Source of the DNA: Cryobacterium levicorallinum
Lineage (GTDB): Bacteria > Actinomycetota > Actinomycetes > Actinomycetales > Microbacteriaceae
Length of the DNA: 64,000 nt
Direction: 5' to 3'
NCBI RefSeq assembly: GCF_004402405.1
Contig: NZ_SOFE01000014.1
Location: 124,001-188,000, forward strand
Below are positions 37,442 to 45,648 of the stretch, piece by piece. The position numbers and the translations under genes were made by a program. The notes beneath the pieces were generated by a model that saw only the letters and a program-made list of their open reading frames with translations, ran no database searches and was not told where the DNA came from. Each line of letters starts with the position of its first letter. Within the stretch, counting starts at the first letter, position 1.

Positions 37442-38179
37442 TCACTTCGGCGCTGACCCGGCTGGCAAGCGGATGCCGCGCCACAAGACGGCCTCGCCCT
37501 CCGCGCTCCCGACAATGCCAGTCATCGTGTCCTGAAAATTTTGCAGGTTCTCTTCTGGGGAGGCGTTGATGAGTTGCGCCGTCTCGCGGTAGCGATCAAG
37601 GTGGTGGGCCGGCACGTTCTCCCCAACTGGGGGTTCGGTCGTCGCGAAGACCTCGCGACGCACGGTGAGGCGATCCTCCGAGTCGATCAGGCATGACCCA
37701 CCAAGAGCCGTCACCACGTCATCGCTGTGCTCAACGGTGAGCGTCGCGACACCGGACGGCACCGGAACACACGTTTCCGGCGCCCCAAAAGTGGCCACCG
37801 CCTGCACGTTGAACGCCTCAGAGGCAGCTACCTGCGTGGCGACGATGCCACCCTGCGAATGACCGGCCACGACTACTGGATCACCGGGTTCAACGCCGGC
37901 GGCCTGCATCGCCTCCATCACCGCCCGAAAGGACCCCGCGTTTTGCTGGGCAATCGCAGACACGTTCGCGGCGAGGTCGAAGGGCTCGTTCGTGGCGACC
38001 GGATCCCAGTCGACCGTCCCACCGATGTACACGGCCCAGGACGTTTGCTCGCCGTCACCATATTTCTCGATGCGAACCTGCGCCCCGCCTTTGGCGGCTT
38101 TGGGAATTCGCGCGGCCACGTCACTCACCCCGGTGGGTGGCTTCAATTTTGCCAAAATACGGACCCGCCGCACCCTCAC
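37442..38179 (-). CDS. Alpha/beta-hydrolase (lipase-like) of a WXG-like gene module
   Basis: A 245-residue protein. It has the nucleophile elbow VVVAGHSQGG (Ser108), an acidic residue in VEHSDDVVT and a late histidine (PAHHLDRYRE), the elements of a serine hydrolase triad. No signal peptide is seen. GTG 38179 overlaps the stop of the preceding gene (GTGA) and has a GGGAAGG ribosome site. The frame is open to a TTG at 38194. The preceding protein ends with a hydrophobic stretch, so in relatives the two may be a single membrane-bound hydrolase. Substrate unknown. Confidence 0.8.
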   Translation of the reverse strand: MRVRRVRILAKLKPPTGVSDVAARIPKAAKGGAQVRIEKYGDGEQTSWAVYIGGTVDWDPVATNEPFDLAANVSAIAQQNAGSFRAVMEAMQAAGVEPGDPVVVAGHSQGGIVATQVAASEAFNVQAVATFGAPETCVPVPSGVATLTVEHSDDVVTALGGSCLIDSEDRLTVRREVFATTEPPVGENVPAHHLDRYRETAQLINASPEENLQNFQDTMTGIVGSAEGEAVLWRGIRLPAGSAPK

Positions 38180-38892
38180 CGCACCTTCCCGCAACAGCCC
38201 GCCACGGCGAGCACGGCGACTGCGGTGCTCGAGATGCCCGTCACACCCAGGCCGGTGTCTCCGAGAATCAGGTCAACTCCAAGAGGCACTCCCAGTGCGC
38301 CCAGAGCGACGTCATCGAGCGAAGAGACGAGCAGTTTGGCCATGAGGACCGTTTGCGGGTCCGTGATAACCCGTTGGTCGAGAACAAACCCGTATCCCGT
38401 CTCACGCTTCACGAGCCCCGCCATCGCCCAGACGACCAATCCCAGAGCAGGCAGAGAGGTTGCCATTACTCCCAGGACCAGTGGAGTGGCTCCGAGCAGG
38501 AGCATCAGCCTGATAATCGTCCCGACATCATGCCCCACTTTCGCGCTCCCCAGCACGGCCAGTTGCAGGGCGCTGTGCTCAGCCCAGCCGTACCGTTCCG
38601 CGGCAGCCACCAGGGACTCGGCCAGGTCGCCGCTGCGCTGCACCAGTTCGCCGAGCGCCCCACTGGCCCAGAGCAGGGGTATCCCGGCGTCCCCCGGCGT
38701 CCATTTCATGGCCCCGCCGGCGGAGTCCAGTTGCCGGATACTGTCCACCCTGACGCGAAAGTCCTCGGCCTGGGCCTGGGCATACCGCAGCATCTCGGCC
38801 TCGGCCAGTACGACATCCGTTGACACGATTGTGGTTCCCCCCACGGACACTGTCAGTTCGCTTCCACCCACGCCAACGTCGTATTCGCTCAT
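38176..38892 (-). CDS. Hypothetical membrane protein of the WXG-like module
   Basis: A 238-residue protein. A helical region (about 27-115, with AEMLRYAQAQAEDFRVRVDS and WASGALGELVQRSGDLAESLVAAAERYGW split by a short Gly/Pro loop) resembles long T7SS-type helical domains. A membrane segment of two passes lies near 125-161 (LLLGATPLVLGVMA, ALGLVVWAMAGL) and the C-terminal 40 residues are hydrophobic. It starts in an ATGA overlap with the 93-residue gene and ends in a GTGA overlap with the hydrolase gene. No known family is recognised. Confidence 0.75.
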   Translation of the reverse strand: MSEYDVGVGGSELTVSVGGTTIVSTDVVLAEAEMLRYAQAQAEDFRVRVDSIRQLDSAGGAMKWTPGDAGIPLLWASGALGELVQRSGDLAESLVAAAERYGWAEHSALQLAVLGSAKVGHDVGTIIRLMLLLGATPLVLGVMATSLPALGLVVWAMAGLVKRETGYGFVLDQRVITDPQTVLMAKLLVSSLDDVALGALGVPLGVDLILGDTGLGVTGISSTAVAVLAVAGCCGKVR

Positions 38893-39170
38893 TGCTCCGA
38901 CTCCAGCTGCCAAATGTTCTGCCTTAACTGGTCCTGCGCTTCGTCCAGAAAGTTCACGACCAGGCCCAGGTCGTGAACAATCTCTGCGACCCGCTCGCGG
39001 TAGGCACGCTTCGCGGCCGACTGCCAGAATTCGCTTTCGTCCCCCCGGCGCAACCGTCCCTGTAAATCCACGACATCGGCGGTGAGGGCCTGCACCCGCA
39101 GCCGTTGAGCTCGAAACACGGAAAGCTGATCGGTGCGTCCCGATGCGATGAGTTCAGCCAGATCATCCAT
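38889..39170 (-). CDS. Small helical protein, WXG100-like
   Basis: A 93-residue, almost wholly helical protein with one central tryptophan turn (EFWQSAAKRAYRERV; W-x-S where WXG100 proteins have W-x-G). Helices before and after would form a hairpin. This fits the size and plan of ESX/WXG100 proteins, though the glycine is replaced by serine and no C-terminal YxxxD/E export motif is obvious. ATG 39170 has a GGGAGGTGCC ribosome site. It is the first gene of a three-gene translationally coupled unit. Confidence 0.75.
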   Translation of the reverse strand: MDDLAELIASGRTDQLSVFRAQRLRVQALTADVVDLQGRLRRGDESEFWQSAAKRAYRERVAEIVHDLGLVVNFLDEAQDQLRQNIWQLESEQ

Positions 39171-39296
39171 GGCACCTCCCCGACAGGACCGATCGTCGCA
39201 GAATCGCCGGCCACCGGGCCTCCCCTCGACGATTCTGTGCACAGACTCCGGATACTGGGCATGTGCAGGAGCCGAATCTGCTCCACAATGGGATAC

Positions 39297-39824
39297 ATGT
39301 CTTTCGCGTCACTCACCCCCGACGAGTCGACGCCATTCCGCATCATTTTCGTCTGCACCGGCAACATCTGCCGATCGCCCATGGCCGAGGTCGTGCTGCG
39401 TGATCTGATCACGAAGCTCGGCCTGGGGCGACTGATCGCGACCAGCTCAGCCGGCACCGGAGACTGGCATGTGGGTGAGCAGGCCGACGGTCGCACGATT
39501 ACCGCGCTGGCCAAGCGGGGTTATGACGGCAGCCACCACCGGGCTCGCCAATTCGATCCGCTCTGGTTCGCCGACCACGACCTGGTCGTCGTACTCGACC
39601 GCGGCCAGGAGCGCATCCTGCGGAACTGGGCGCTGGCTGATCGCGATCGCGCCAAGGTGCGCCTGCTGCTGAGTTTTGACGCCGAGCAGGCCGCCCTGTG
39701 CGACGTGCCAGACCCCTACTATTCCGACGATGCGTTGTTTGACTCGGTATTGGGCATGATTGAGAGTGCCAACCACGCACTTTTGAAACAACTTGCACCC
39801 GCAATTCGACAGGGAGTCCAATGA
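39297..39824 (+). CDS. Low-molecular-weight protein-tyrosine phosphatase
   Basis: A 175-residue LMW-PTP. The P-loop VCTGNICRSP (C20-x5-R26) and the general acid loop VPDPYYSDD near residue 140 are intact, and the helix SAGTGDWHVGEQADGR matches the family. It dephosphorylates tyrosines, often of capsule or cell-wall regulators. ATG 39297 is preferred because CACAAT (39284-39289) lies seven bases upstream as a possible -10; ATG 39288 is an in-frame alternative. Its stop overlaps the purB start (ATGA). Confidence 0.92.
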   Translation: MSFASLTPDESTPFRIIFVCTGNICRSPMAEVVLRDLITKLGLGRLIATSSAGTGDWHVGEQADGRTITALAKRGYDGSHHRARQFDPLWFADHDLVVVLDRGQERILRNWALADRDRAKVRLLLSFDAEQAALCDVPDPYYSDDALFDSVLGMIESANHALLKQLAPAIRQGVQ

Positions 39825-41203
39825 GTCACCTACCCGTACAGGTTCTAAGCCCGCTTGACGGCCGCTACCGATCCGCCGTTTCCGATCTGGGCGAGTACCT
39901 GTCCGAGGCCGGCCTCAACCGCGCCCGGGTGCGCGTGGAGGTCGAGTGGCTGATCACCCTCACCGACCGCAGCCTGTTCGGCTCAGCCCCGCTGACCGCC
40001 GAGCAGAAGCTCGACCTGCGAGCCCTGGTGACGAATTTCGGGCAGGCCGAGATCGATGAGCTGGCCGAGCTCGAGGCAACCACCCGGCACGACGTGAAGG
40101 CTGTCGAATACCTCGTCCGTCGCCGCCTCGGCACGCTCGGCCTCGCCGACATCAGCGAGCTCACCCACTTCGCGGCGACCAGCGAGGACATCAACAACCT
40201 CTCCTACGCCCTCACTGTGCGTGATGCGGTGCAGACGGTCTGGCTGCCCAAGCTTCGCCTGGTCATCGACGCGCTGCGCAGCCGTGCTCTCGAATTTCGA
40301 GCGGATGCGATGCTGGCCCGCACCCACGGGCAGCCCGCGACGCCGACCACCATGGGCAAGGAACTCGCCGTGTTCGTCTATCGACTCGAGCGCATCGTGG
40401 CCCAGATCGACGCCGGTGACTACCTCGGCAAGTTCAGCGGCGCCACCGGCACCTTCGCCGCCCACGTCGCCGCCGATCCGTCGGTGGACTGGCCCGCCGT
40501 GTCCCGCGAGTTCGTCGAGGGCCTCGGCCTCGGCTGGAACCCGCTCACCACTCAGATCGAGTCGCACGACTGGCAGGCCGAGCTGTACTCCCGCGCCTCC
40601 CACGCCAATCGCATCCTGCACAACCTGGCCACGGACATCTGGACCTACATCTCGATCGGCTACTTCCGCCAGATTCCGCAGGCCGGAGCCACCGGATCCT
40701 CCACCATGCCGCACAAGATCAACCCGATCCGGTTCGAGAACGCAGAGGCCAACCTCGAATTGTCCTGCGCCATTCTCGACTCGCTCGCCGCGACGCTGGT
40801 GACCAGCCGGCTGCAGCGCGACCTCACCGATTCCACCACCCAGCGCAACATCGGCGTCGGTTTCGGGCACTCGCTGCTCGCCCTCGACAACATTCTGCGC
40901 GGCCTCGGCGAGATCGACATCGACCGCGCCCTGCTCGAGCGCGACCTGGACTCCAACTGGGAGATTCTCGGTGAAGCGATCCAGACCGTGATTCGCGCCG
41001 AGGTCTCGGCCGGACGATCCTCGATCGAAGACCCCTACGCCCTGCTCAAGGAGCTGACCCGCGGCAAGCGCATCACCAGCGCCGATCTGGCCGCCTTTGT
41101 CTCAGCCCTCGATATCGGCCCGGCCGCGAAGACTCGCCTGCTCCACCTCACCCCGGCCGGCTATGTCGGCCTCGCCGACTCCCTGATCGACTTTCTGCGC
41201 TAG
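39821..41203 (+). CDS. purB: Adenylosuccinate lyase
   Basis: A 460-residue fumarase/aspartase-superfamily enzyme. It has LSPLDGRYRSAV at the N-terminus, the catalytic region ARTHGQPATPTTMGKELA, and the signature GSSTMPHKINPIRFENAEAN. It splits SAICAR and adenylosuccinate in purine synthesis. It is coupled to the upstream phosphatase gene by a four-base overlap, and a strong terminator follows. Confidence 0.97.
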   Translation: MSHLPVQVLSPLDGRYRSAVSDLGEYLSEAGLNRARVRVEVEWLITLTDRSLFGSAPLTAEQKLDLRALVTNFGQAEIDELAELEATTRHDVKAVEYLVRRRLGTLGLADISELTHFAATSEDINNLSYALTVRDAVQTVWLPKLRLVIDALRSRALEFRADAMLARTHGQPATPTTMGKELAVFVYRLERIVAQIDAGDYLGKFSGATGTFAAHVAADPSVDWPAVSREFVEGLGLGWNPLTTQIESHDWQAELYSRASHANRILHNLATDIWTYISIGYFRQIPQAGATGSSTMPHKINPIRFENAEANLELSCAILDSLAATLVTSRLQRDLTDSTTQRNIGVGFGHSLLALDNILRGLGEIDIDRALLERDLDSNWEILGEAIQTVIRAEVSAGRSSIEDPYALLKELTRGKRITSADLAAFVSALDIGPAAKTRLLHLTPAGYVGLADSLIDFLR

Positions 41204-41219
41204 GAGGTCCTGATCGGTC

Positions 41220-41260
41220 AAACGGCGCACGTTGCGGATTGCTCCGGACGTGCGCCGTTT
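41220..41260. terminator. Terminator hairpin between purB and the polyol dehydrogenase gene
   Basis: A perfect 13-bp stem (41220-41232 with 41248-41260), a 15-base loop and a short run of T. It lies between convergent genes and can serve both. Confidence 0.9.
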
Positions 41261-41262
41261 CA

Positions 41263-42321
41263 TCACCGACCGGGGTAGACGATGACCTTCATCTGGCCGG
41301 GCTGGCGACCGGCATTGAGGGCCTGCTCAGCGTCGGCAAGCGCAAAGGTGCTCGTGACCAGCACGTCGAGGTCGACGGCGCCGCTCTCAACCAGCTGAAT
41401 GCCGAGCGGCCAGGTGTTGGTGTATCGAAAGACGCCGCTCAGCCAGATCTCCCGGTTCTGAATCCAGGAGACGGGCAATTCAACGGTGTCGTTGCCCATC
41501 CCGACGAGGATGGCCCGGCCACCCGGTCGCACCGCCAGAATTCCGGCCTGCACCGCCGCCGCAACTCCGGAGGCGTCGATGAACGCATCCACTTCCAGGC
41601 CTTCGACCGACTCGACCCTGGGGTCGAGGGCGACGGTGGCCCCGTGCTCGAGGGCGAATGCGCGACGGTCATCCGCGATATCCGTGATATAAATTTTTGT
41701 GGCACCGAACGCGCGTGCAGTCTGCGCCAGGATCACGCCGATCGGGCCGGCGCCAGCTATGAGCACCGAGCTTCCCGGGCGAATGTCGGCGCGTTTGCAG
41801 GCCCAGATCCCGACCGAGAGTGGTTCGATCAGCGCGGCGGCCTCGTCGGAGATACTGTCCGGAATTGCATAAGCAAAGTCCGTTTGAATCGCCACGTACT
41901 CGCAGAACGCCCCGTCGATCGGCGGCGTCGCAAAAAACTCGATGTCGGGACAGAGGTTGTAACGGCCGGCCTTGCATTGCTCGCAGATGCGGCACGGCCG
42001 CTGCGGTTCGACGGCCACACGCTGCCCGATGCGAGCGGGGTCGACCCCCGAGCCGACCGCGGTGATGCGTCCGGACAACTCATGACCGAGAATAAGCGGA
42101 TGCTGGACCACATACGGCCCAATTCGGCCGTGCTGGTAGTAATGCACATCGCTCCCGCAAACACCGACCGCGGCAACCTGCACAAGAACTTGGTCGTGTT
42201 CGAGGTCGGGAACGGGCACCGTGTCGACGGTGACCTCTCCGGCGGCGCGCAGCAAGGAGGCTTTCATCATGGTCACTGGGGGTTCTTTCGGTAGGCGTGT
42301 CGTGGCTGAAGCATCCGTCAT
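41263..42321 (-). CDS. Zinc-dependent polyol dehydrogenase (sorbitol/xylitol dehydrogenase-like)
   Basis: A 352-residue medium-chain dehydrogenase. The catalytic zinc site is GVCGSDVHYYQHGRIG and GHELSGRI, the structural zinc site is CRICEQCKAGRYNLC, and the NAD site is VLIAGAGPIGVILAQTARA. It is close to sorbitol and xylitol dehydrogenases, which oxidise polyols to ketoses. Its ATG overlaps the stop of the mannitol-type dehydrogenase (ATGA). It is the last gene of a polyol import and oxidation operon. Confidence 0.92.
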   Translation of the reverse strand: MTDASATTRLPKEPPVTMMKASLLRAAGEVTVDTVPVPDLEHDQVLVQVAAVGVCGSDVHYYQHGRIGPYVVQHPLILGHELSGRITAVGSGVDPARIGQRVAVEPQRPCRICEQCKAGRYNLCPDIEFFATPPIDGAFCEYVAIQTDFAYAIPDSISDEAAALIEPLSVGIWACKRADIRPGSSVLIAGAGPIGVILAQTARAFGATKIYITDIADDRRAFALEHGATVALDPRVESVEGLEVDAFIDASGVAAAVQAGILAVRPGGRAILVGMGNDTVELPVSWIQNREIWLSGVFRYTNTWPLGIQLVESGAVDLDVLVTSTFALADAEQALNAGRQPGQMKVIVYPGR

Positions 42322-43811
42322 GAGCGGTCCTCGATGGACAGGTACGACATGACGGTAGCGTGCGCGCCCTTCTCAAGGAGCGAATCCAACGCCGCCAGGT
42401 AGGCGGCGGCGAATCGCTCGTTGTCGGCGAGATTTCCGAACAGTTTCTCATTACGCACGAAGGCGAGCCGGTCGCCCCGCTGAGTCTGCGCGATGGCCAC
42501 AAGCTCGGCACTCAGGGGGTCGACGACCGTGATCGGCTCACCCTGTTCGTCGATGCCTTCGGCATACCGCGCCCAACTGGCGACGATCGCGGCCGAGCAC
42601 TCGATCTCGCCACCGCTGGCGAGCTGGTCATGAATGACCGGCACGAGCCATTTGGGGATTCGGTCGGATGACTCGGCGCAGAGCCGGGCGAGAGTGTCGC
42701 GCACCTCGGGGTTGGAGAACCGCACGATCAGCGTGGCCTTGTAGTCGTCGAGGTCGATTCCGGGCACCGGTTTGAGCGTGGGTGTGCCCTCTCGGTCCAT
42801 GTAGCGTTGGACGAATCTGCGGAGGGCGTCATCGGCCATGGCCTCGTGGGCATAGCGGTGGCCGCTGAGATAGCCGAAGTAGCACAGGGCCTGATGGCTG
42901 GCGTTGAGCAGCCGCAGCTTCATGTACTCGTAGGGCGTGACGTCCTCGACCAGCTGCACACCAGCCTGCTCAAGCGGCGGACGACCGAGACCGAAGTCGT
43001 CTTCGACGACCCACTGAAAGAACGGTTCGCAGACCACGGGCCAGCCGTCGTGCAGCCCGGTGAGGGCAGCAGCTTCGATAATGTCGTCGGCAGAGGTGAC
43101 GGGGGTGATGCGGTCGACCATCGCGTTGGGAAAGTGCACGTTGTGCAACATCCACTCGCCGAACTCGGCGTCCTTCTGCACCGCGAAGGCCGAGAACATG
43201 CGTTTCGCCATGTCGCCATTGCCCTGAATATTGTCACAGGACTGCACCGTGAATGGCTCGAGCCCGCGTTCGCGACGGCAACGGAGGGCCTCGGTGACAT
43301 AGCCGAAGACGGTCGTCGGCACGGCCCCGTCGACCAGGTCCGCGATGACTCCAGGGTGGGTCTGGTCGAATTCGCCGGTCACCCGGTCGAAGTTGTAACC
43401 GCCCTCCGTGATCGTGAGCGACACGATACGGATAGCAGGGCTAGCCATTTTCTCGAGCACGGCCTCCGGATCGTCGGGCGCAAACAGATACTCGACCATG
43501 CTGCCGATGATCGACGACTCGCGGTGGCCGTCCGGGTGTTTGAGGGTGACCGTGTAGAGGCAGTCCTGCTGGTCGAGCACTTCCTTCATTCTGCGGTCGC
43601 CCTTGAGCAGTCCGACCCCGCAAATCGCCCAGTCCTGGGCGAGGCCGGCGTTCATGAGCTCATCGAGGGCGACGGCCTGGTGGGCGCGGTGAAAGCCGCC
43701 GACACCAAAGTGCATGATTCCCGCCGTGAGGGTCGAGCGGTCGTAGCTGGGCCGAGCGACACCGGACTTGAGGTTGCCGAGTGTCGCCGTGCACAGTGTG
43801 GGCTGCGCCAT
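42318..43811 (-). CDS. Mannitol 2-dehydrogenase family enzyme (long-chain polyol dehydrogenase)
   Basis: A 497-residue polyol-specific long-chain dehydrogenase. It has IMHFGVGGFHRAHQAVALDE at the N-terminus, DWAICGVGLL, TITEGGYNFD, and the late motif EYMKLRLLNASHQALCYFGYL. It oxidises mannitol (or arabinitol or another hexitol) to the ketose with NAD. It directly abuts the permease gene upstream. The genes together fit a hexitol pathway. Confidence 0.94.
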   Translation of the reverse strand: MAQPTLCTATLGNLKSGVARPSYDRSTLTAGIMHFGVGGFHRAHQAVALDELMNAGLAQDWAICGVGLLKGDRRMKEVLDQQDCLYTVTLKHPDGHRESSIIGSMVEYLFAPDDPEAVLEKMASPAIRIVSLTITEGGYNFDRVTGEFDQTHPGVIADLVDGAVPTTVFGYVTEALRCRRERGLEPFTVQSCDNIQGNGDMAKRMFSAFAVQKDAEFGEWMLHNVHFPNAMVDRITPVTSADDIIEAAALTGLHDGWPVVCEPFFQWVVEDDFGLGRPPLEQAGVQLVEDVTPYEYMKLRLLNASHQALCYFGYLSGHRYAHEAMADDALRRFVQRYMDREGTPTLKPVPGIDLDDYKATLIVRFSNPEVRDTLARLCAESSDRIPKWLVPVIHDQLASGGEIECSAAIVASWARYAEGIDEQGEPITVVDPLSAELVAIAQTQRGDRLAFVRNEKLFGNLADNERFAAAYLAALDSLLEKGAHATVMSYLSIEDRS

Positions 43812-44624
43812 CTACTTCACCGCTCCCATGGCGAGTCCGCGTACGAGCTGCTTTTGGGCAACCCAGCCGGCGATGATGACCGGAAGCACGGCGATGGTTG
43901 ACGCGGCGGAGAGCACCGCAAGGAACTGGCCACGACCGTCGACAAAGCTCGCCAGAAACGGCGGCGTCGTGCGAGCGATCGAGGTCGTGAGCAGCGTTGC
44001 GAGAAAGTACTCATTCCAGGCGAAGATGAAGCAGATCAGCGCGACGGCCGCGATGCCGGGCAGCAGAATCGGCAACACCACCCGGATCAGTTCGGTGCGC
44101 AGGTTTGCCCCGTCGATCTGGGCGGCTTCAACGATCTCGCGCGGAACCTCGTTGAAGAACGACCGCATCATCCACACAGCGATCGGAAGGTTCATCGCCG
44201 CGTAGAGCAGGCCGATGGCGGTGATGTTGTCGAGAGCGCCGAGGGCCTTGAGAATGAAGAACACCGGCAGGATCGACGCCGCAGCCGGCAGGAAGCGCGT
44301 GGAGATGAAGAAAAACAACACGTCCTGCACGCGCTTGATCGGGCGGATGCTGAGCCCATAGGCCGCGGAGATGGCGAGGAGCAGCACGATCGCCGTCGAC
44401 GAGATGCTCGCGGTGAGGGAGTTGAGCAGGTAGGTTCCCATGCCGCGGTCGAAGACGAGCTGGTACTGGTCGAAACTCAACGCGGTGAAGAGGGTCGGCG
44501 GGATAGAGGCCGCTGCGCCCTCGGTCTTGAAACTGGTGAAGACCATCCAGGCGATCGGAAAGAAGAACATCAGCACCAGAACCCACGTCATTGTCGTGAT
44601 CAGGGTGCCCTTGAGTGTGCGCAT
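43812..44624 (-). CDS. Polyol ABC transporter permease, MalG type
   Basis: A 270-residue CUT1 permease with six hydrophobic segments and the EAA loop EAAQIDGANLRTELIRVVLPILLPG. It pairs with the MalF-type permease encoded just upstream (one-base overlap) to import the polyol. No ATPase gene is in the operon, so a shared MsiK-type ATPase elsewhere is expected (inference). Confidence 0.95.
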   Translation of the reverse strand: MRTLKGTLITTMTWVLVLMFFFPIAWMVFTSFKTEGAAASIPPTLFTALSFDQYQLVFDRGMGTYLLNSLTASISSTAIVLLLAISAAYGLSIRPIKRVQDVLFFFISTRFLPAAASILPVFFILKALGALDNITAIGLLYAAMNLPIAVWMMRSFFNEVPREIVEAAQIDGANLRTELIRVVLPILLPGIAAVALICFIFAWNEYFLATLLTTSIARTTPPFLASFVDGRGQFLAVLSAASTIAVLPVIIAGWVAQKQLVRGLAMGAVK

Positions 44625-45574
44625 CAGCGTTCACTTCCGTTCATGAATACTTTGAAAAGGGTGCGGAGAGCGATGGTGGCGACGGCGATCGTGACGATGA
44701 CCGTGACGACCCCGAAGGCGGCGGCCTGCCCGACGTCGAGTCCGATAAACGCCCGCTCATAGAGCAGATAGGAGAGGGTCTTGGTGCCGCCCGTTCCTTT
44801 GGTCATGATCGCGATCGGGTCGAAGGCCTGCAGCAACATGATCGACCCGAGCAGGGTCGCGATTTCAATGTACTGGCGCAGGTGCGGCAGCGTCATCCAC
44901 TGAAAGGTGCGGAACGGACCGGCACCGTCGACGGACGCGGCCTCGAGCACTTCCCGGCTCTGGCTCTGCAGCCCGGCGAGCAGGATGAGCATCATGAACG
45001 GCGTGTACTGCCAGGTCAGCATCATGATGATGGTGAGCGCCGGAAAGTCGGTGTTCCAGGCGATCGAGGGCAGACCGATGAAGTTGAGTCCAACGTTGAC
45101 CATGCCGACGTTGACGTCGAGCATCGACCACTTCCAGATGAGCGCCGCGGCGGCCGGCATCACCAGGAACGGCGTGATCATGAGGGTGCGTGCGAGGCCC
45201 TGGCCCATGAACTTGCGGTCGAGCAACACAGCAAAGAACAAACCGAAAACCAGCGACAGCACCACGGACGAGCCCGTGATGACGACGGTTGCCATCAGTG
45301 AAGGGAAGAAGTCGGGGCCGGTGAAGACGACCGCGTAGTTCTGAAAGCCGGCGAACGCGATCTCGGCCGGGCGAAGTTGATTCCAGTTCAGGAAAGAGAA
45401 GTAGATCGTGACCAGAAACGGAATTTGGGTCAGTACGATCGAAAAGAAGAGTGCCGGTAACACGAGTGCCCGTGACGCTCGAGCCTTCTTGCGCAGGGAG
45501 AGTGCGGCGGCGTGCGATCTTTTTGCCGAGGGCTGTGCCGGCGCCGGAGGCGGGGCTGTCGTCAGGGTTGTCAT
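44624..45574 (-). CDS. Polyol ABC transporter permease, MalF type
   Basis: A 316-residue CUT1 permease. A basic cytoplasmic start precedes the first membrane segment, and the EAA loop EAASVDGAGPFRTFQWMTLPHLR is present. The tyrosine-rich loop (ERAFIGLDVGQAAA) is typical of sorbitol/mannitol (SmoF-like) permeases. It lies 74 bases after the binding protein gene. Confidence 0.94.
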   Translation of the reverse strand: MTTLTTAPPPAPAQPSAKRSHAAALSLRKKARASRALVLPALFFSIVLTQIPFLVTIYFSFLNWNQLRPAEIAFAGFQNYAVVFTGPDFFPSLMATVVITGSSVVLSLVFGLFFAVLLDRKFMGQGLARTLMITPFLVMPAAAALIWKWSMLDVNVGMVNVGLNFIGLPSIAWNTDFPALTIIMMLTWQYTPFMMLILLAGLQSQSREVLEAASVDGAGPFRTFQWMTLPHLRQYIEIATLLGSIMLLQAFDPIAIMTKGTGGTKTLSYLLYERAFIGLDVGQAAAFGVVTVIVTIAVATIALRTLFKVFMNGSER

Positions 45575-45648
45575 TGCTTCTTCCTCATAGTTGAGGTGCT
45601 GCCGGGGGCCGTTCGACCGACCCCCGACAGCACGTACCTGGTGCCGTG

